DNA from: Hymenopus coronatus
Lineage: Eukaryota > Arthropoda > Insecta > Mantodea > Hymenopodidae
Direction: 5' to 3'
NCBI GenBank assembly: GCA_030762935.1
Contig: CM060883.1
Span: 50,533,001-50,597,000 of the forward strand
DNA length: 64,000 bases
The notes under the pieces: model-generated
The model's database searches: none
What the model was told of the DNA's origin: nothing
The model's input: the letters and a program-made list of their open reading frames with translations, nothing else
Shown: positions 34,125 through 45,625 of the stretch, one piece after another
How positions within the stretch are numbered: position 1 is the stretch's first letter
How the letters are laid out: each line of letters opens with the position of its first letter
Program-made: the position numbers and the translations under genes

Positions 34125-34565
34125 GAAAATTGCTTTATTGTTACTCGAAATATTCTCTTTTATTGTCAATGCACTTTTGCATGTGTTAGAACTATTTTTC
34201 ATAGCAATTTTTGCCAATCGGCTTAAGACAACTCCAAAATATGGTTTTTGAACGCATCAACGCTTCTTCTGTCGATGAAAATCATTGACCACGGAATTAA
34301 TTCTTGATGTTCGAGAGCAAACAGAAGTCACTGGGTACCAAATCAATACTGTACGCCGGATGACCCATCAATTCGATGTTTTTTTTAGTGTTCAAATGGT
34401 CGGCTATTTAACGAGGTGCCAAAGTTCGATCACAAATCTGGTCAAAGATCACCTTGGTCATTTTGGTTGTCAGTTTTAACTTCAGCTGTGTACATTGAAA
34501 ATGGGTTACACTTTGCAACATTTCGTGATTAGAATCGATGTAGAAAATGACCATGCCACGAAAGA
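34125..34565 (-). pseudogene. Mariner transposase C-terminal fossil
   Basis: On the minus strand NIELMGHPAYSIDLVPSDF (about 34330-34390) is a clear match to the mariner block ELLPHPPYSPDLAPSDF, which carries the third catalytic Asp region. Downstream, with one stop and small indels, come FSSTEEALMRSK and MQKCIDNKREYFE, matching the family C-terminus (...MQKCID..GEYFEKQ). Upstream similarity fades by about 34565. There are multiple stops. It is a truncated old copy; no terminal inverted repeat was found. Confidence 0.8.
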
Positions 34566-34569
34566 AACA

Positions 34570-35170
34570 GTATGTTATTTATTTTGAAGAAAATTACACC
34601 AATTGTTAAAAGCTTTTGCTTATGGTATTTTCAAGTTTAAAGTACATGTTTGTTCACTTTGAATTTCGATTACTAGGTATAGATATTCGTTTGCTTGAAT
34701 TCTAATTTTGCGTTTACTATACCATCTGCATGGATTTAGGTTGAACGTTACGCTTTTTGAGCAACTGCAGACATTTGTGTCTTGAAAGTCTTGTAGATGA
34801 TTTAGTTCGTCTTAGTGCAGTTTAAGGTACATGCATTTATCTTTTGTCTGTATTACGTGAATATGTCATAGTAGTATTATTTAAATCGACGAAGGAATAC
34901 AAACTTTATTCTTGAAAACTCACATATTAATGAGCAAATTCGGCAAAACATATTAATTTAATTTACATTTTGATGAATCTATCTATAAATTTAAATTACA
35001 TTTGGATGCCATATTCAGGTATTACACAAAAACATTTGCTCTATTAAACGCATATATATATATATATATATACTTTATCAGAAATTAGTATTTTCTCACA
35101 ATCGATTTTGATAATTCTTTTAAAGTGGTGCTAGAATCTATGTTTGCATGTCTAGTAGCACCCATTAGCT
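34570..35170. other. AT-rich interval
   Basis: Contains an (AT)n tract at about 35048-35071; nothing else supported. Confidence 0.4.
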
Positions 35171-35175
35171 AAAAA

Positions 35176-35515
35176 TCCGATGTTTTCCATTCACACGACC
35201 TTCTCTACATCTCAATAACATATGCTGTTAAAAAGTTTATTCCTCTATATAATTCATGCCAAAAGAAATAAATATTAGCATAAACTGTCTTTATTACTTA
35301 CTTCCTATAAGTGGAAGGGAAATAAGGGGATAAACTATGCTAAAGCGATAGTCAAATCTTTTAAAATATGGTTGCCATGTAGTTGAAACCAGTTTCTTTG
35401 AATGGCCAGGATTTTAAAATTTCCACATGAGAAAAATTTTAAGTATTTTATGAATAAAACGAATAACGAGCATTATGTCGAAAACGGTCAACTCCAGAAA
35501 AGAAGTGTATATGAA
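35176..35515 (+). mobile_element. Rep860 copy (older) interrupted by the next copy
   Basis: TCCGATGTTTTCC to GAAGTGTATATGA. The next internal words GTTTTAATGAGATGTACATT appear at 36144-36163, after the inserted copy. Confidence 0.85.
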
Positions 35516-35520
35516 AAAAA

Positions 35521-36132
35521 TCTGATGTGTTCCATTCACTTGACTTTATCTACAAGGCATATCCCCAAAACGATCAACTCCACCAAAAAAATGTATATAA
35601 CATAAATTGTATGTTTTGACGTGCTCTACATTTCTGTGTGATAAGTTTTTGTCCATCTCTTACGGTTTAACAGTTATGCAAAATTCCATAAAATTCATCC
35701 AGAATAAAGTAGTCTGGAGAGGCTATTCCCAGAAAATTCAAGATATACATTTTATTTGTCAGGTAAATATCTTTAATATACGATATTTTAATCAAAATCG
35801 TTAAACATTTTTAAGAAACTCAAAAATTTCAAAAAATGTTCCTTATAAAGGGTAGTTGGAGATGGTGGAATTTTTCTCAAATTCTTCGGAAGATGCTAAG
35901 CTTAAATACCAAGTTTGGTATTTTACCAACTTTTCGTTTTTGAGCTATCATGTTCACAGACACACACATACACACACGTACCTTTTTTTTTCTTTTTTTT
36001 TTTTTGAAAATGCTGTTTTTGGTTACAGGAGACCCTAAAACATATATTTCCGGTGAAATCTCAGTATCGAATTTTTGGGTGGAGTGCAATACCTTCTCTA
36101 TACACTATGTACATAGCACGTGTAGAGAAAGT
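35521..36132 (+). mobile_element. Rep860 copy inserted in an older copy, with deletion of the 5' third
   Basis: TCTGATGTGTTCCATTCAC, jumps at about 35555 to CATATCCCC.AAACGATCAAC, and ends GTGTAGAGAAAGT. A T-rich tract replaces part of the CA region at about 35983-36005. Confidence 0.9.
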
Positions 36133-36163
36133 AAAAATTTCATGTTTTAATGAGATGTACATT

Positions 36164-36734
36164 AGGGGCCCAATAAACTACACATATTCTGAATCAGGAA
36201 GAATTCTAGAATTTACTTGTCTAGCAGAGAAAATATCAAAATTGATCATTTTACATTTCCTGATACTCTTAAACATTAATTAAAATAATGCAGTGTAATA
36301 CTAAGTAGAGTAAAAAGTAAGCCCCATTGTTCAGATCGTCCATGACAGCAATGTATTACAAAGGATGATACCCAGTCTCTTCTCTTCCCTCACACCGCCC
36401 TCTCAGCTGCTATTGACGTTTTCAGAGCACCGGGACTCGGAACATTAACTGGCAGAGTAAATGACCACGCCCCTTATTCAGTGGCGGATTGTACTACCCT
36501 CTAAATTGTTTATAAATCGCGAATATGCTGTAGTTTGTTTTTACCAGCATAGAAGAATGTGAAATACCTAGAGTGTTTTACATGGATAATAACTTCTGTA
36601 ACCGCCCAGGGTTTCTGCGCCATCGTGATTACTTAGCCGTTTTAAACATCAGTCCTGGTGCAAGCTATCCTCCCATTTCGCGTCTGCTGGTTGATAAAGA
36701 CGTAATCTGGGTTATATTTCTCTCTACAGCTGAC
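36164..36734. other. No recognisable feature
   Basis: Mixed-composition sequence; nothing supported. Confidence 0.35.
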
Positions 36735-36835
36735 ATATGGTAGGTGCAGGAAGTATTATATTCCATCCGAAAATTCAATGAATACAAGATTTGAGGTACA
36801 ATAAATAAAATTAATACGTTTAGAAAAAATCTTTA
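36735..36835 (-). mobile_element. Rep860 fragment, old
   Basis: GGAAGTATTATATTCCATCC and AAAATTCAATGAAT. Similar to the fragment at 54240-54320. Confidence 0.55.
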
Positions 36836-37067
36836 CTTTACTAGAGTGTAGAACAGAAACCACATCAGAAAACAGCAAAACTATACAGTTACTCAGAACA
36901 ACAGAAATACACACATTAAGGGCAATGTAGAGAAAAACTCTGATGTGTTCCATTCACATAACTTCCTCTAGCTGTTCCATATACATACTATTCTTAGAAA
37001 ATATTCTTACAAACAATTATTCTCTTATCTAAACAGTGTTAATCGAGATAAACATTATCAGATTTGC

Positions 37068-37314
37068 TTTTTTTTTTTGTGTGTAGATTACGTTCTTTAA
37101 CCTGGTTGGTCATTTCGGACGATGACTTAAATTAATGAAATGATGCTCAAATGATCTCGGGGTGCATAGAGCTTAGTTACTCGACATTAGTCTTCTAAAG
37201 ATAAGGGAAACCCCCGACAAAAACATTATCCGGGTAACTCACCCTAAGTGAAATTCGAACTCGTGACCTGTTGAATCAGAGGCAAACAGCTACCACCACA
37301 CAACCAGGCGGGCT
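37068..37314 (-). mobile_element. SINE-C copy
   Basis: T-run, then ACCTGGTTGGTC through GAAATTCGAACTCGTGACC (B box on the complement GAGTTCGAATTTC) to TACCACCACACAACCAGGCGG. Same family as 42762-43016. Confidence 0.88.
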
Positions 37315-37401
37315 TAGAATTGGCCTTATTGTTTGCTTTCTTATAAGTAGAAGAGAAATAAGGGAATCTATTAAGATAAAGCGATATTCAAATATTTTAA
37401 A

Positions 37402-37643
37402 GGCCGCGCCGTGGCCGAGTGGTTAGACCACTTGCCTCTCACCTAGACGGGCACGGTTCGATCCCAAGCGACCGCATGTGAGATTTGTGGTGGACAAAAC
37501 GGCGCTGGGGCGGGTTTTCTCCGGGTACTCCGGTTTCCCCCGCCATCGCATTCCATCGGTGCTCCATCATCATTCATATATCACAAGTGTCACCGCCTGC
37601 GGTGCTATAAGTAGTTAAAGCGGGCGCTAAACACTACAAAAAA
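37402..37643 (+). mobile_element. SINE-B copy, full length with TSD
   Basis: tRNA-like head GCCGTGGCCGAGTGGTTAGA (A box) and GGTTCGATCCC (B box); body with TTTTCTCCGGGTACTCCGG; ends GCGCTAAACACTAC plus A-tail. A 12-bp TSD AAATATTTTAAA lies at 37390-37401 and 37644-37655. Confidence 0.95.
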
Positions 37644-38399
37644 AAATATTTTAAAAGCTGGTCGCTATGTGAAAAATTGAGATTCGGTTCGCTTTGCATG
37701 GTTCCGTTTGAGAAAAATTAGGTGGCTTTAAAAGAAACCAAGGAATATCTCGAAAACGGTCAACTTTGCAAGAAAAATACATATGACATACATTATGTGT
37801 TTCATCGAGATCTACTTTTTGTGCGGTAAATTTTTGTCTATTTCTTACGGTTTAATCGTTGTGCAAAATTGTGCAAAAGTCGATCAAAATAAACAGATCT
37901 TCAGAGGCTATTCCCAGAAAATTGAAAATGTGCATTTTATTTCTAATATAAATATCTTTAATACACGTTATTTTAATCTAATTCCTTAGTCATGTATGAG
38001 AAAAACAAAACGTTCAAAAGTTTGTCCATACAAAGTGTAGTTTGTGGTGAGGGGATTTACTTGAAACTCTTCGTGTCGCATCCTTGGAAGGTATTTAACG
38101 TAAATATTAAGTTTGGTATTTAACGGCCTTTTCGTGTTTGAGCTACGGTGTCCAGACACATTACCGCGCGCGGACATTTTTCTAAAAAGGTTTTTTTCGA
38201 ACTCAGGGGACCTAGAAACATATATTTCTGGGGAAATATCGACATTGAATTTTTGGGCAGAATACAATACCTTCTCTAGCTTCTATGTACATTGTATGTA
38301 CCTACATACTGCTACGTAAAGTAAAAAGAATGACGGAATAAATTATAAATATCAAGATAATAATGAAATCCAACAGACGTACTAAAATATGTAAAAGAA

Positions 38400-38570
38400 A
38401 GAAAAGAAGCATTGGCATGAACGTGTTGGAAGAGCAGAGCAAACAAGATTGATTAAAATAGTACGTGACCAAAGATCAGCAGGAAGTAGAAGTGTTGAAA
38501 ACACACTAAAAAGATGGTTAGAGGTCTGCTTTTCATCGACTGCATGAAGTCAAACAGGCTTAGCCTAAAC
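38400..38570 (+). pseudogene. Possible C-terminal fragment of a LINE ORF2
   Basis: One frame reads KKHWHERVGRAEQTRLIKIV and then GSRSVENTLKRWLE. This resembles the post-RT tail of several LINE polyproteins (W.EHV.RM..TRL.KI......G.RS.GRP..RW). It ends at a stop after about 55 codons and I see no RT motifs next to it. Similarity is by eye only. Confidence 0.4.
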
Positions 38571-38784
38571 AAAAGAAGAAAAACACCAGCGTAGTTCGGA
38601 AACGGATAAACACATTTTCATGCTTGAAGACGTGTTTAAGGATGCAACACGATGACTTTCAGAATATCCTTCCAGCCCAACAAATCCTGTACATGGAAAA
38701 CGTTCGTTAGTGGTTCTTTTATTTTATTAAAAAACGGTTTTAACAATTCTGTAAAAACAAGGAAAGGAAGATGAAAGAAAGAAT

Positions 38785-39622
38785 TCTGATGTACTATACA
38801 CACATGACTTTCTCTGTTCTACAAACAGACTTCTTACAACTTAGGTTATTCTTCTTTCAACACCATGCTAATTGAGATAATCTTTAGCAGAATGTTTTTA
38901 TTAATTAGTTCCTTTTAAGTAGAAGGGAACTAAAGAAAAGCGCTATGCTAAAGCGACAGTCAATTGTTCTAAACGCTATAGTTATGCGATTTGTCTTTGA
39001 AATTGGCTCCTTTGCTTGGCTAGGAGTAGAACCAACTGACACTTCCTGCCTGGGAAAAATATATGGATTGTAATATTTAAACCAATAACAAGAAATATCT
39101 TGGAAACGGTCAACGCTGCAACAAAAATGCATACGACAAACTGTGTGTTTTAACGATATCTACATTTTTTGTATTGTAAATTTTTGTTTATCTCTTACGG
39201 TTTAACGGTTATGAAAAATTCTGCAAAAATCGACCAGAATGAAGCGCTCTTCAGAGACTATCCTAGAAAATTCAAAACATACAGTTTGTGTGTGAATAGC
39301 TTTAGTATACGGTATTTTGATCAAAATCGTTAGAGCCATTTTTGAGAAAAACAAATTTTCAAAAAAATTTCCAGGTAAAGGGTAGTTTGGGGTGGGGTTT
39401 TTTTTTTTTAAAAATCTTGGGGTCGCATCTTTGGAAGATAATAAACCAAAATACCAAGTTTGGTATTTAACGGTCTTTTACTTTTTGAGTTGTGTTGCCA
39501 CACACGGACCTTTTTCTAAAACTGCTATTTTGTATTCAGGGGGTCTCAATCTCGGTATGGAATTTTTGAGTGCAATACAATACCTTCTCTATTCACTATG
39601 TTCATAGTGCGTGTAGAGGAAG
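38785..39622 (+). mobile_element. Rep860 copy, full length
   Basis: TCTGATGTACTATACACAC to GTGTAGAGGAAG. Purine-rich GAAAGAAAGAA lies on both flanks (about 38772-38783 and 39623-39634). Confidence 0.92.
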
Positions 39623-40019
39623 GAAAGAAAGAAAGAAAAGCTAGACATAATATGCCAACTTTTTCCTAGGGTTGGCCGTTTTTAAATTGTGGTAATATCT
39701 ATCAAATCCTTTCAGATTGAACTGCGGTTCAGCATTTATGAAACAAATTTGAAGATACATAATTCCTCTTTTTTCCGTTTGGAGGTATGAAAAACGACTT
39801 ACATAAACAGTAGTGCATTGTGCACTAAAACAAGACCGCTTGCCTAATCCGAAGTCAGTTCTAACTGGTCATTTCTCGTAACGATGTAAATAGAACAAAA
39901 GCTTTTGAATAGCAAGCAAAACTTCTGTATAGGTGATAGTAGTTGATTCTAGACAAGACAAACTCGTATGAATGTTTACAAATACTATTATTTTTCTTAA
40001 TAATTAGGTTGATCAGCCA

Positions 40020-40022
40020 AAC

Positions 40023-40060
<38 letters not shown>
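40020..40060. repeat. (TTA)n microsatellite
   Basis: About 13 ATT units. Confidence 0.95.
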
Positions 40061-40129
40061 TTTATCGCTATCTTTAGCCATTTTCTGTGACTTCAAATAC
40101 CACGCCAAATGAAATCATAAGTCTGAGTA

Positions 40130-40131
40130 TA

Positions 40132-40203
<72 letters not shown>
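40130..40203. repeat. (CTA)n(TAA)n compound microsatellite
   Basis: About 14 CTA units running directly into about 10 TAA units. Confidence 0.95.
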
Positions 40204-40205
<2 letters not shown>

Positions 40206-40206
40206 T

Positions 40207-40320
40207 CAACTATTAAAGCACCAATTAAGTGACAGAGATTTGCAAATTTCAACCAACCGCGGTCACCTGATGGAGCGATCACAGCTGATGTTCATTGGTT
40301 TGAAATCTGGTCGCTTTAAT
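40207..40320 (+). repeat. Unclassified dispersed repeat, copy 2
   Basis: Matches 26621-26755 and, like it, lies beside TAA/TTA-rich sequence. The right part is interrupted by a Rep860 fragment. Confidence 0.6.
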
Positions 40321-40329
40321 TGCTTATTC

Positions 40330-40441
40330 TCCCACATAAGTAAACCTTTTTCTAATTTGTTTTTATTTAGGGGACCATTAAATGTGTACTTCCAGCGGAA
40401 TGTCGATAATTCATGGTTGGCTCATAAGCAGTAGAGAAAGT
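40330..40441 (+). mobile_element. Rep860 hairpin-end fragment, diverged
   Basis: CTTTTTCTAATTTG, TTAGGGGACCATTAAATGTG and GCAGTAGAGAAAGT. Confidence 0.7.
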
Positions 40442-40578
40442 AACCGGATGGCACACTTGCGGCTATCCAACTGAGACCATCTTGCACCAGGCAAATATGG
40501 AATAGAGATCACATCCAATTATATTACGTACTCTTACTGATGTATTACAAAGTTATAACACGACCTAAATAAGACAAA

Positions 40579-41411
40579 TCTAATATGTTACAGTCGTATG
40601 ACTTTCTCTAGATGTTCCATAAACAAACTTCTCATAGCTTTTATTATTCTCTTTCTACGTCATTCTAATATAAGCATTAGTAGAATGTTCTTGTTACTTA
40701 GTCCGTTATAAGTAGAAGGGAACTAAAGGAATGCACCATGCTAAGGAGATAGTCAAATGTTTTAAAAGCTGTCATCAAAATTCGCCTCTTTGCTTGGCAG
40801 TGGTAAAACAAATTAAAACACGGATCACTTCCTATCTGAGAAAAGTATAAGTATTTTAAAACTGAAACCAATAACAAGCAATACTCAGAAACGGTTAGCT
40901 CCATAAAAATACAAAGGACATAAATTGTGTGTTTTGACAATATCTACATTTTTTGTATGGTAACTTTCTTTTTTCTGTCTCTTACGGTTTACCAGTTAGA
41001 CAAAAGTCATTCACAAAGAACAGGACTTCAGAGGCTATTCCCGGAAATTCACAATATTATCCATTTTGTCATGTTAACATCTTTAATATACGGTATTTGA
41101 ATAAAACTCGTTAGTCATTTTTGAGAACATCAAAATTTTCGAAAATTTTCCATATATAGGATAGTTTGGTGTGGGAAGATTTTCTTGAAAAACTTGTCAT
41201 ATTTCTGGAAGATAGTAAACTTAAATACCAAGTTTGTTATTTGAACGGACTTTTGGTTTTTGTGTTGTGCTGCGCACACGCACAAGATTTACTCACCATT
41301 TTCCTTTGATTCGGGGGCCTGAAAATACCAATTTCCGGCGAAATCTCGGTATCGAATTTTGAGAGGAATACAATACATCTTTACCTACTATGCATACGTG
41401 CTCGAGAAAGT
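40579..41411 (+). mobile_element. Rep860 copy, full length
   Basis: TCTAATATGTTACAGTCG to CTCGAGAAAGT. CA tract short. Confidence 0.92.
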
Positions 41412-41547
41412 AAAATAGATACAGAAATAAAATAGTTACGGAAATCCCGAACTTTGGCTACACTTAAGGATTTTGCTGAGCCGAGAAGCGCCATTTTGAA
41501 CTAAACCCGAGTTGAAAAGCAGTTAATGGGCCAATCCTGAATTAGCA

Positions 41548-41735
41548 TGACTTCCTTCGGAAGGGAAATAAAGCCGTTGGTCCCGTGTCGTAGATTTGCG
41601 GCACATAAAATAACCTCTAGCCTGATAAAAGAGACCTCTGAGCAAACTTAAGCGGTCTTTCACGACCAATATAGAATGGGACGCTGAGAACACAGTACTT
41701 AAAGAGCGTCCATAAATAAAACTCTATTTCCATTT
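41548..41735 (+). mobile_element. SINE-A copy, lacking the tRNA head
   Basis: Starts ATGACTTCCTTCGGAAGGG and ends GTCCATAAATAAAACTC. Confidence 0.88.
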
Positions 41736-41748
41736 CTACCTGTCTTGA

Positions 41749-42058
41749 ATGCGACATTGCAGATTCTAGTTCAGTTTCAGATTTGACTCGATTGATCAAC
41801 ATGGCTGCCAATGCGCAAGTAGACAGAACGAACGGAAGACTGTGCATTTCGCAATGGAAAGAAGAACAAATGTTCAGAAAGTACATTTTTACCCCTTTTT
41901 CGATCCAGTTCATATACATACAGCTAACCTAACCTATCGTAGCCTAACCTCGACAAAATCTCAAAACCTATCGTTCAACTGTCACGTAGCCATATTGTCT
42001 CCGTAACCAATAGGAAAGAGCCTTTGTCTAAAACTGAACTAGAATCTGCAATCTCGCA
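41749..42058. mobile_element. MITE-like inverted-repeat element
   Basis: The left end ATGCGACATTGCAGATTC.. (41749-41776) is the reverse complement of 42031-42058 over 28 bp with one mismatch. The core AGATTCTAGTTCAGTTT / AAACTGAACTAGAATCT is perfect. Interior about 250 bp, no ORF. It includes short AACCT runs. A TSD was not resolved. Confidence 0.75.
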
Positions 42059-42059
42059 T

Positions 42060-42580
42060 CCTGAATCGCCTAGTTTTCAGAGTAGATATATCACAAGGTG
42101 GTAAGAAGCTGTCCTCGTGGGACCAAAGCAGCTTAAATTCGCTCCTACTGCTGCATACAGATTCCGAGTGCAATGAACACAGTTGTACAGGGGTCATTCT
42201 AATCAGGAACAATACTCTCGACAATTACTCCTAACAAGATAATGGCCTGCAGAATTGAACCAAAGAAAACTCGCTCCGATGAAATGTAGCAATAAATATC
42301 CTAGGCATAACTTCCATAAAGTTTGCTATGACAACCATGCTCCCTATGAGTGCAGAAAATGACACCATATATTACAAAATTAATGCAACCACATTTGTAT
42401 TTTCATTAAACAAATACTTTAAAAAGCACCTAAGAAATGTATGAATAGTTACACGATTTTCCTTTATTTATTTGCTTTCACAGCTCATCAACTATTATTT
42501 ACACAAAGTTCGGTTTTTTTTCTCGTTCCTGTTCATCAAGGTAAATATTCCGCAGTAGTAGTGTTAATACATATTAGTTT
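42060..42580. other. No recognisable feature
   Basis: Nothing supported. Confidence 0.35.
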
Positions 42581-42761
42581 CTCTACACGTATATAGTGTA
42601 TAGAGAAGGTACTCTATTGCACCCAAACATTCTATACCGAAATTTCACCGGAAATATATGTCTTGAGACCCCCTGAATCCAAAGAAAAAGCATTTTTAGA
42701 AATAAATTCCTGCGTGTATCTGTGTGTGCATAGCTCAAAAAATTGCGTTACATACCAAACT

Positions 42762-43016
42762 GCCCACCTGGTTAGTGTGATGGTAGCGTATTTGCCTCAC
42801 ATTCGAAAGGTCGTGAGTTCGAATCTCGCTTAGGGTGAGTTACCTGTATGAGTTTTTTTTCGGGGTTTTCCCTTATCCTGAAGAGACGAATGTCGAGTAA
42901 CTTTAAGCTCCATGGACCCTGAGATCATTTGAGGATCATTTCACCAATTTCATTCATCGCCCGATATGACCAACCAGGTTAAAGCACGTTATGCCAAAAA
43001 AAAAAAAACAACAACA
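42762..43016 (+). mobile_element. SINE-C copy, full length
   Basis: tRNA-like head TTAGTGTGATGGTAGCG (A box) and GAGTTCGAATCTCGC (B box); body with GGGGTTTTCCCTTATCCTG; ends CGTTATGCC plus A12. It sits inside Rep860 at ACCAAACT. Confidence 0.93.
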
Positions 43017-43340
43017 ACTTGGATTAAAGTACAGGATGCGACACGAAGATGTTCAAGCTAATCTCCCACCCCCAACTACCCTTTACATGGAAAAAGTTTC
43101 GAAAACTTTGATTTTCTCAAAAATTATTCTAACGATTTTGATAAAAATATAGTATATTAAAAATATTTACATGACAAATAAAATTTAGGCATATCTTGAA
43201 TTTTCTGGTAATAGCCTCTGAAGACATGTTTATTCTGTATGAATTTTGCGGAATTATGCATAATCGGTAAACCGTAAGAGACAGACAAGAACTTACTGGA
43301 CAAAATCTGTATAGCTCGTCAAAAAACACACAATTTATAA

Positions 43341-43425
43341 TAAGAACTGAAGCTTTCCTGGCGACGTGTTAATTCAAAATCTTCTCGGGCTTCTAGCCAG
43401 GTAAAAACTTTACGTTAAATGAATT
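43341..43425. repeat. Short foldback-like insertion in Rep860
   Basis: About 85 bp absent from other copies, with CTTTCCTGGC near the left and GCCAGGTAAA near the right as imperfect complements. Confidence 0.5.
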
Positions 43426-43701
43426 TTGTTTTTGCGTCACCGTTTTTGAATTATTCCTTGTTATTGGTTTGTTTTAAAATACTTATACTTTTCTCATGAT
43501 AATTTGCCAACTCCTGGCCACACATAAAAAGGAACTTCAATCACATAGAAACCAGCTTTTAAAAGATTTGACTATGGCTTTAGCCTATGCTGCTTCCTTA
43601 TTTCCCTTCCACTTACAATCAAGTAATAGGACAATTTTTGCTAATTTTTTCTCGATTAACACGAAGTAAATAGAAGAATAAGAGTTTTAACAATAATTTG
43701 T

Positions 43702-43886
43702 TCGATTCCCGACTGAGGCGGGGAATTTTTCTCTTGCCAGAATTACTCCCTATCCCTCACAGAGTCTGGAAGTTTGTATGTGAGTGTGAATGTGTATTTG
43801 AATAAAACAAAATTATTTAAACCAACGTAAAAGAATCTACAGACCACGAGATTTTTCAAGTGGAAAGCCCCCGAATGAAACAATAG
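43702..43886 (+). mobile_element. SINE-D fragment
   Basis: Starts in the B box (TTCGATTCCCGACTG), then GGGGAATTTTTCTCTTGCC and CACAGAGTCTGG, with GTATTTGAATAAAAC after it. Confidence 0.75.
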
Positions 43887-43983
43887 AGGTGTAGAGAAAG
43901 TCATGCGAATGGAACACACCATACTTTTTTGTTATAGCTACACAAGCATACAACTGCTGAATGAAGTGTCAAGAGCCTAAGAC

Positions 43984-44452
43984 ATCATGTGTGTTTCCAT
44001 TCACAGATTTTCTCCATCTATTCTACAAACAAGCTTCTCACAAAACAATATTCTTCTTTCTACACCATGCTAATCGAGATAAGCATTAGCAGAAGGTCTT
44101 ATAAATATCTTTAATATAGGGTAAAGTTACGCAAAATTCAGCAAAATTCGTCCAGAATTAACAAGTGTCCAGAAGCTATTCTCAGAGAATTCAAGAGTTA
44201 CATATTATTTGTGATGTAAATACCTTTTAATCAAAATCGTTAGAGATATTTTTGAAAAAAACATTTTCCAAAAAAATTTACTGAAAAGGAAAGTTTAGAG
44301 TGGGGGGATTTTCTTGAAAATCTTTGGGTCGCATCCTTGGAAGATACAAAAAAAAAAAGAAAAAAGAAAAGAATGTGGACCTCAAAACATGTATTTCAGT
44401 TGAAATCTCGGTATCGAATTTTTGGGTGGAATGCAATACTTCCTCTATATAA
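43984..44452 (+). mobile_element. Rep860 copy with large deletions
   Basis: TCATGTGTGTTTCCATTCAC, deletion after GCAGAAGGTCTT, and an A-rich replacement at about 44346-44375 where the palindrome/CA region should be. Ends about 44450. Confidence 0.85.
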
Positions 44453-44462
44453 ATAAATGTAA

Positions 44463-44713
44463 ATGGAGTGTTATTTATGGACGTTCTTTAACTGCTGTGG
44501 TTCTCAGCGTCCCATTCTAAATTGGGTGTGAAAGACCGCTTAATTTTGCTCAGAGGCCTCTCTATCAGGTTTGAGGTTATTTTACGTGCCGTAAATCAAC
44601 AAGGGACCAACGGCTTTACTTCCCTTCCGAAGGAAGCCATGCTGAGGATTTTTACACCCGAAAAAATCGTCCTCCGCCGGGTTTGAACCCGCGACCTTGG
44701 GAATATGAAGCTA
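44463..44713 (-). mobile_element. SINE-A copy
   Basis: From ATGGAGTGTTATTTATGG to GGGTTTGAACCCGCGACC and ATATGAAGCTA. The outermost tRNA-head part is missing. Confidence 0.9.
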
Positions 44714-45318
44714 TACACAGTAAATGTAGACAAAATATTTTAAAGAGAAAATATTAGAGTATGAGCATGAATTTGTAAATACATACAGATTTAAACTTTC
44801 ATAAATATCGAAGCGTCTAGATGCCGATTCATGGGGAATTAATTACAGAAAATAAACAGATAATGACAAAGCTAAACAAAACGGAATATTTTTGAAGTGC
44901 AAGCCAGTTCGACTCCTCACAGTGCACTTCGTAAATGATAAATGACTTGGAACAAGAAATACTCATTGACATTTAAGCATAAGAGGTACATTTCGTTTGG
45001 TGTTAGCAAATGAACCGAAGATAACGTGTTTTGCATGACATTAATTTGTAATGCGAATTTTTAGGGATAAGATGGACCGAACGATTGACGGGAGGAGTCT
45101 TTTCGTGTAGCTCAGTACCCCAGAAACTTACATGTTGCAATTTGGTGAATGCAGGAAATCCCATGAATAATTAACATTCTATTTAATAATTTATAAATTG
45201 AGCTATACATTTCAGTTATATTTCGTATAAAATCAACCGTAGGATTAATAGTTTAATTTGCACATACCAATATCTTTTAAAAGGGAATTTTATTGAATTT
45301 TGTAAGATAAGTTCATTT
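44714..45318. other. No recognisable feature
   Basis: AT-rich, nothing supported. Confidence 0.35.
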
Positions 45319-45319
45319 C

Positions 45320-45500
45320 TAATTTCTCTATAAACTACCAGTAATAGAAAGATGGCAGAAGATATTTCATCCCAAAATTATTTTCCTATTTTTCAGTGAA
45401 AATACATGTTTTGAGTTCGCTTGATTCCAAGCAGATTTAATTTACACAAAAGGCCCGAATGTTTCTGTGTTTCAGTTTGTGAAAGCACAACAAAAATTAA
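45320..45500 (-). mobile_element. Rep860 fragment, old
   Basis: TTTCTCTATAAACTACC, TTTCATCCCAAAATT and GTGAAAATACATGTTTTGAG. Confidence 0.6.
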
Positions 45501-45625
45501 TAAGTAAATAAAACTCAGATAAATATCACAGTTTGCAAGTTCTGCATCTTTCAAAGATACATTTTATTATTTTTTTTGTCGCCAAATTACGCGAGCATTT
45601 ATTATATTACAAACATAAAAAAAAA

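Larger units (their letters stand above)
36939..38322 (+). mobile_element. Rep860 copy carrying two SINE insertions
   Basis: TCTGATGTGTTCC to CGTAAAGT. Without the SINEs at 37068-37314 and 37402-37643, the remainder reads as one continuous Rep860. Confidence 0.93.
42586..43923 (-). mobile_element. Rep860 copy with three insertions
   Basis: Starts AGTTTCTCTACACG and ends GCGAATGGAACACACC. It is interrupted by SINE-C (42762-43016), an 85-bp foldback-like piece (43341-43425) and a SINE-D fragment (43702-43886). Confidence 0.92.

Noticed and set aside
41918..41970. Telomere-like AACCT words
   Set aside because: Only a few irregular units inside the MITE; not a telomeric array.
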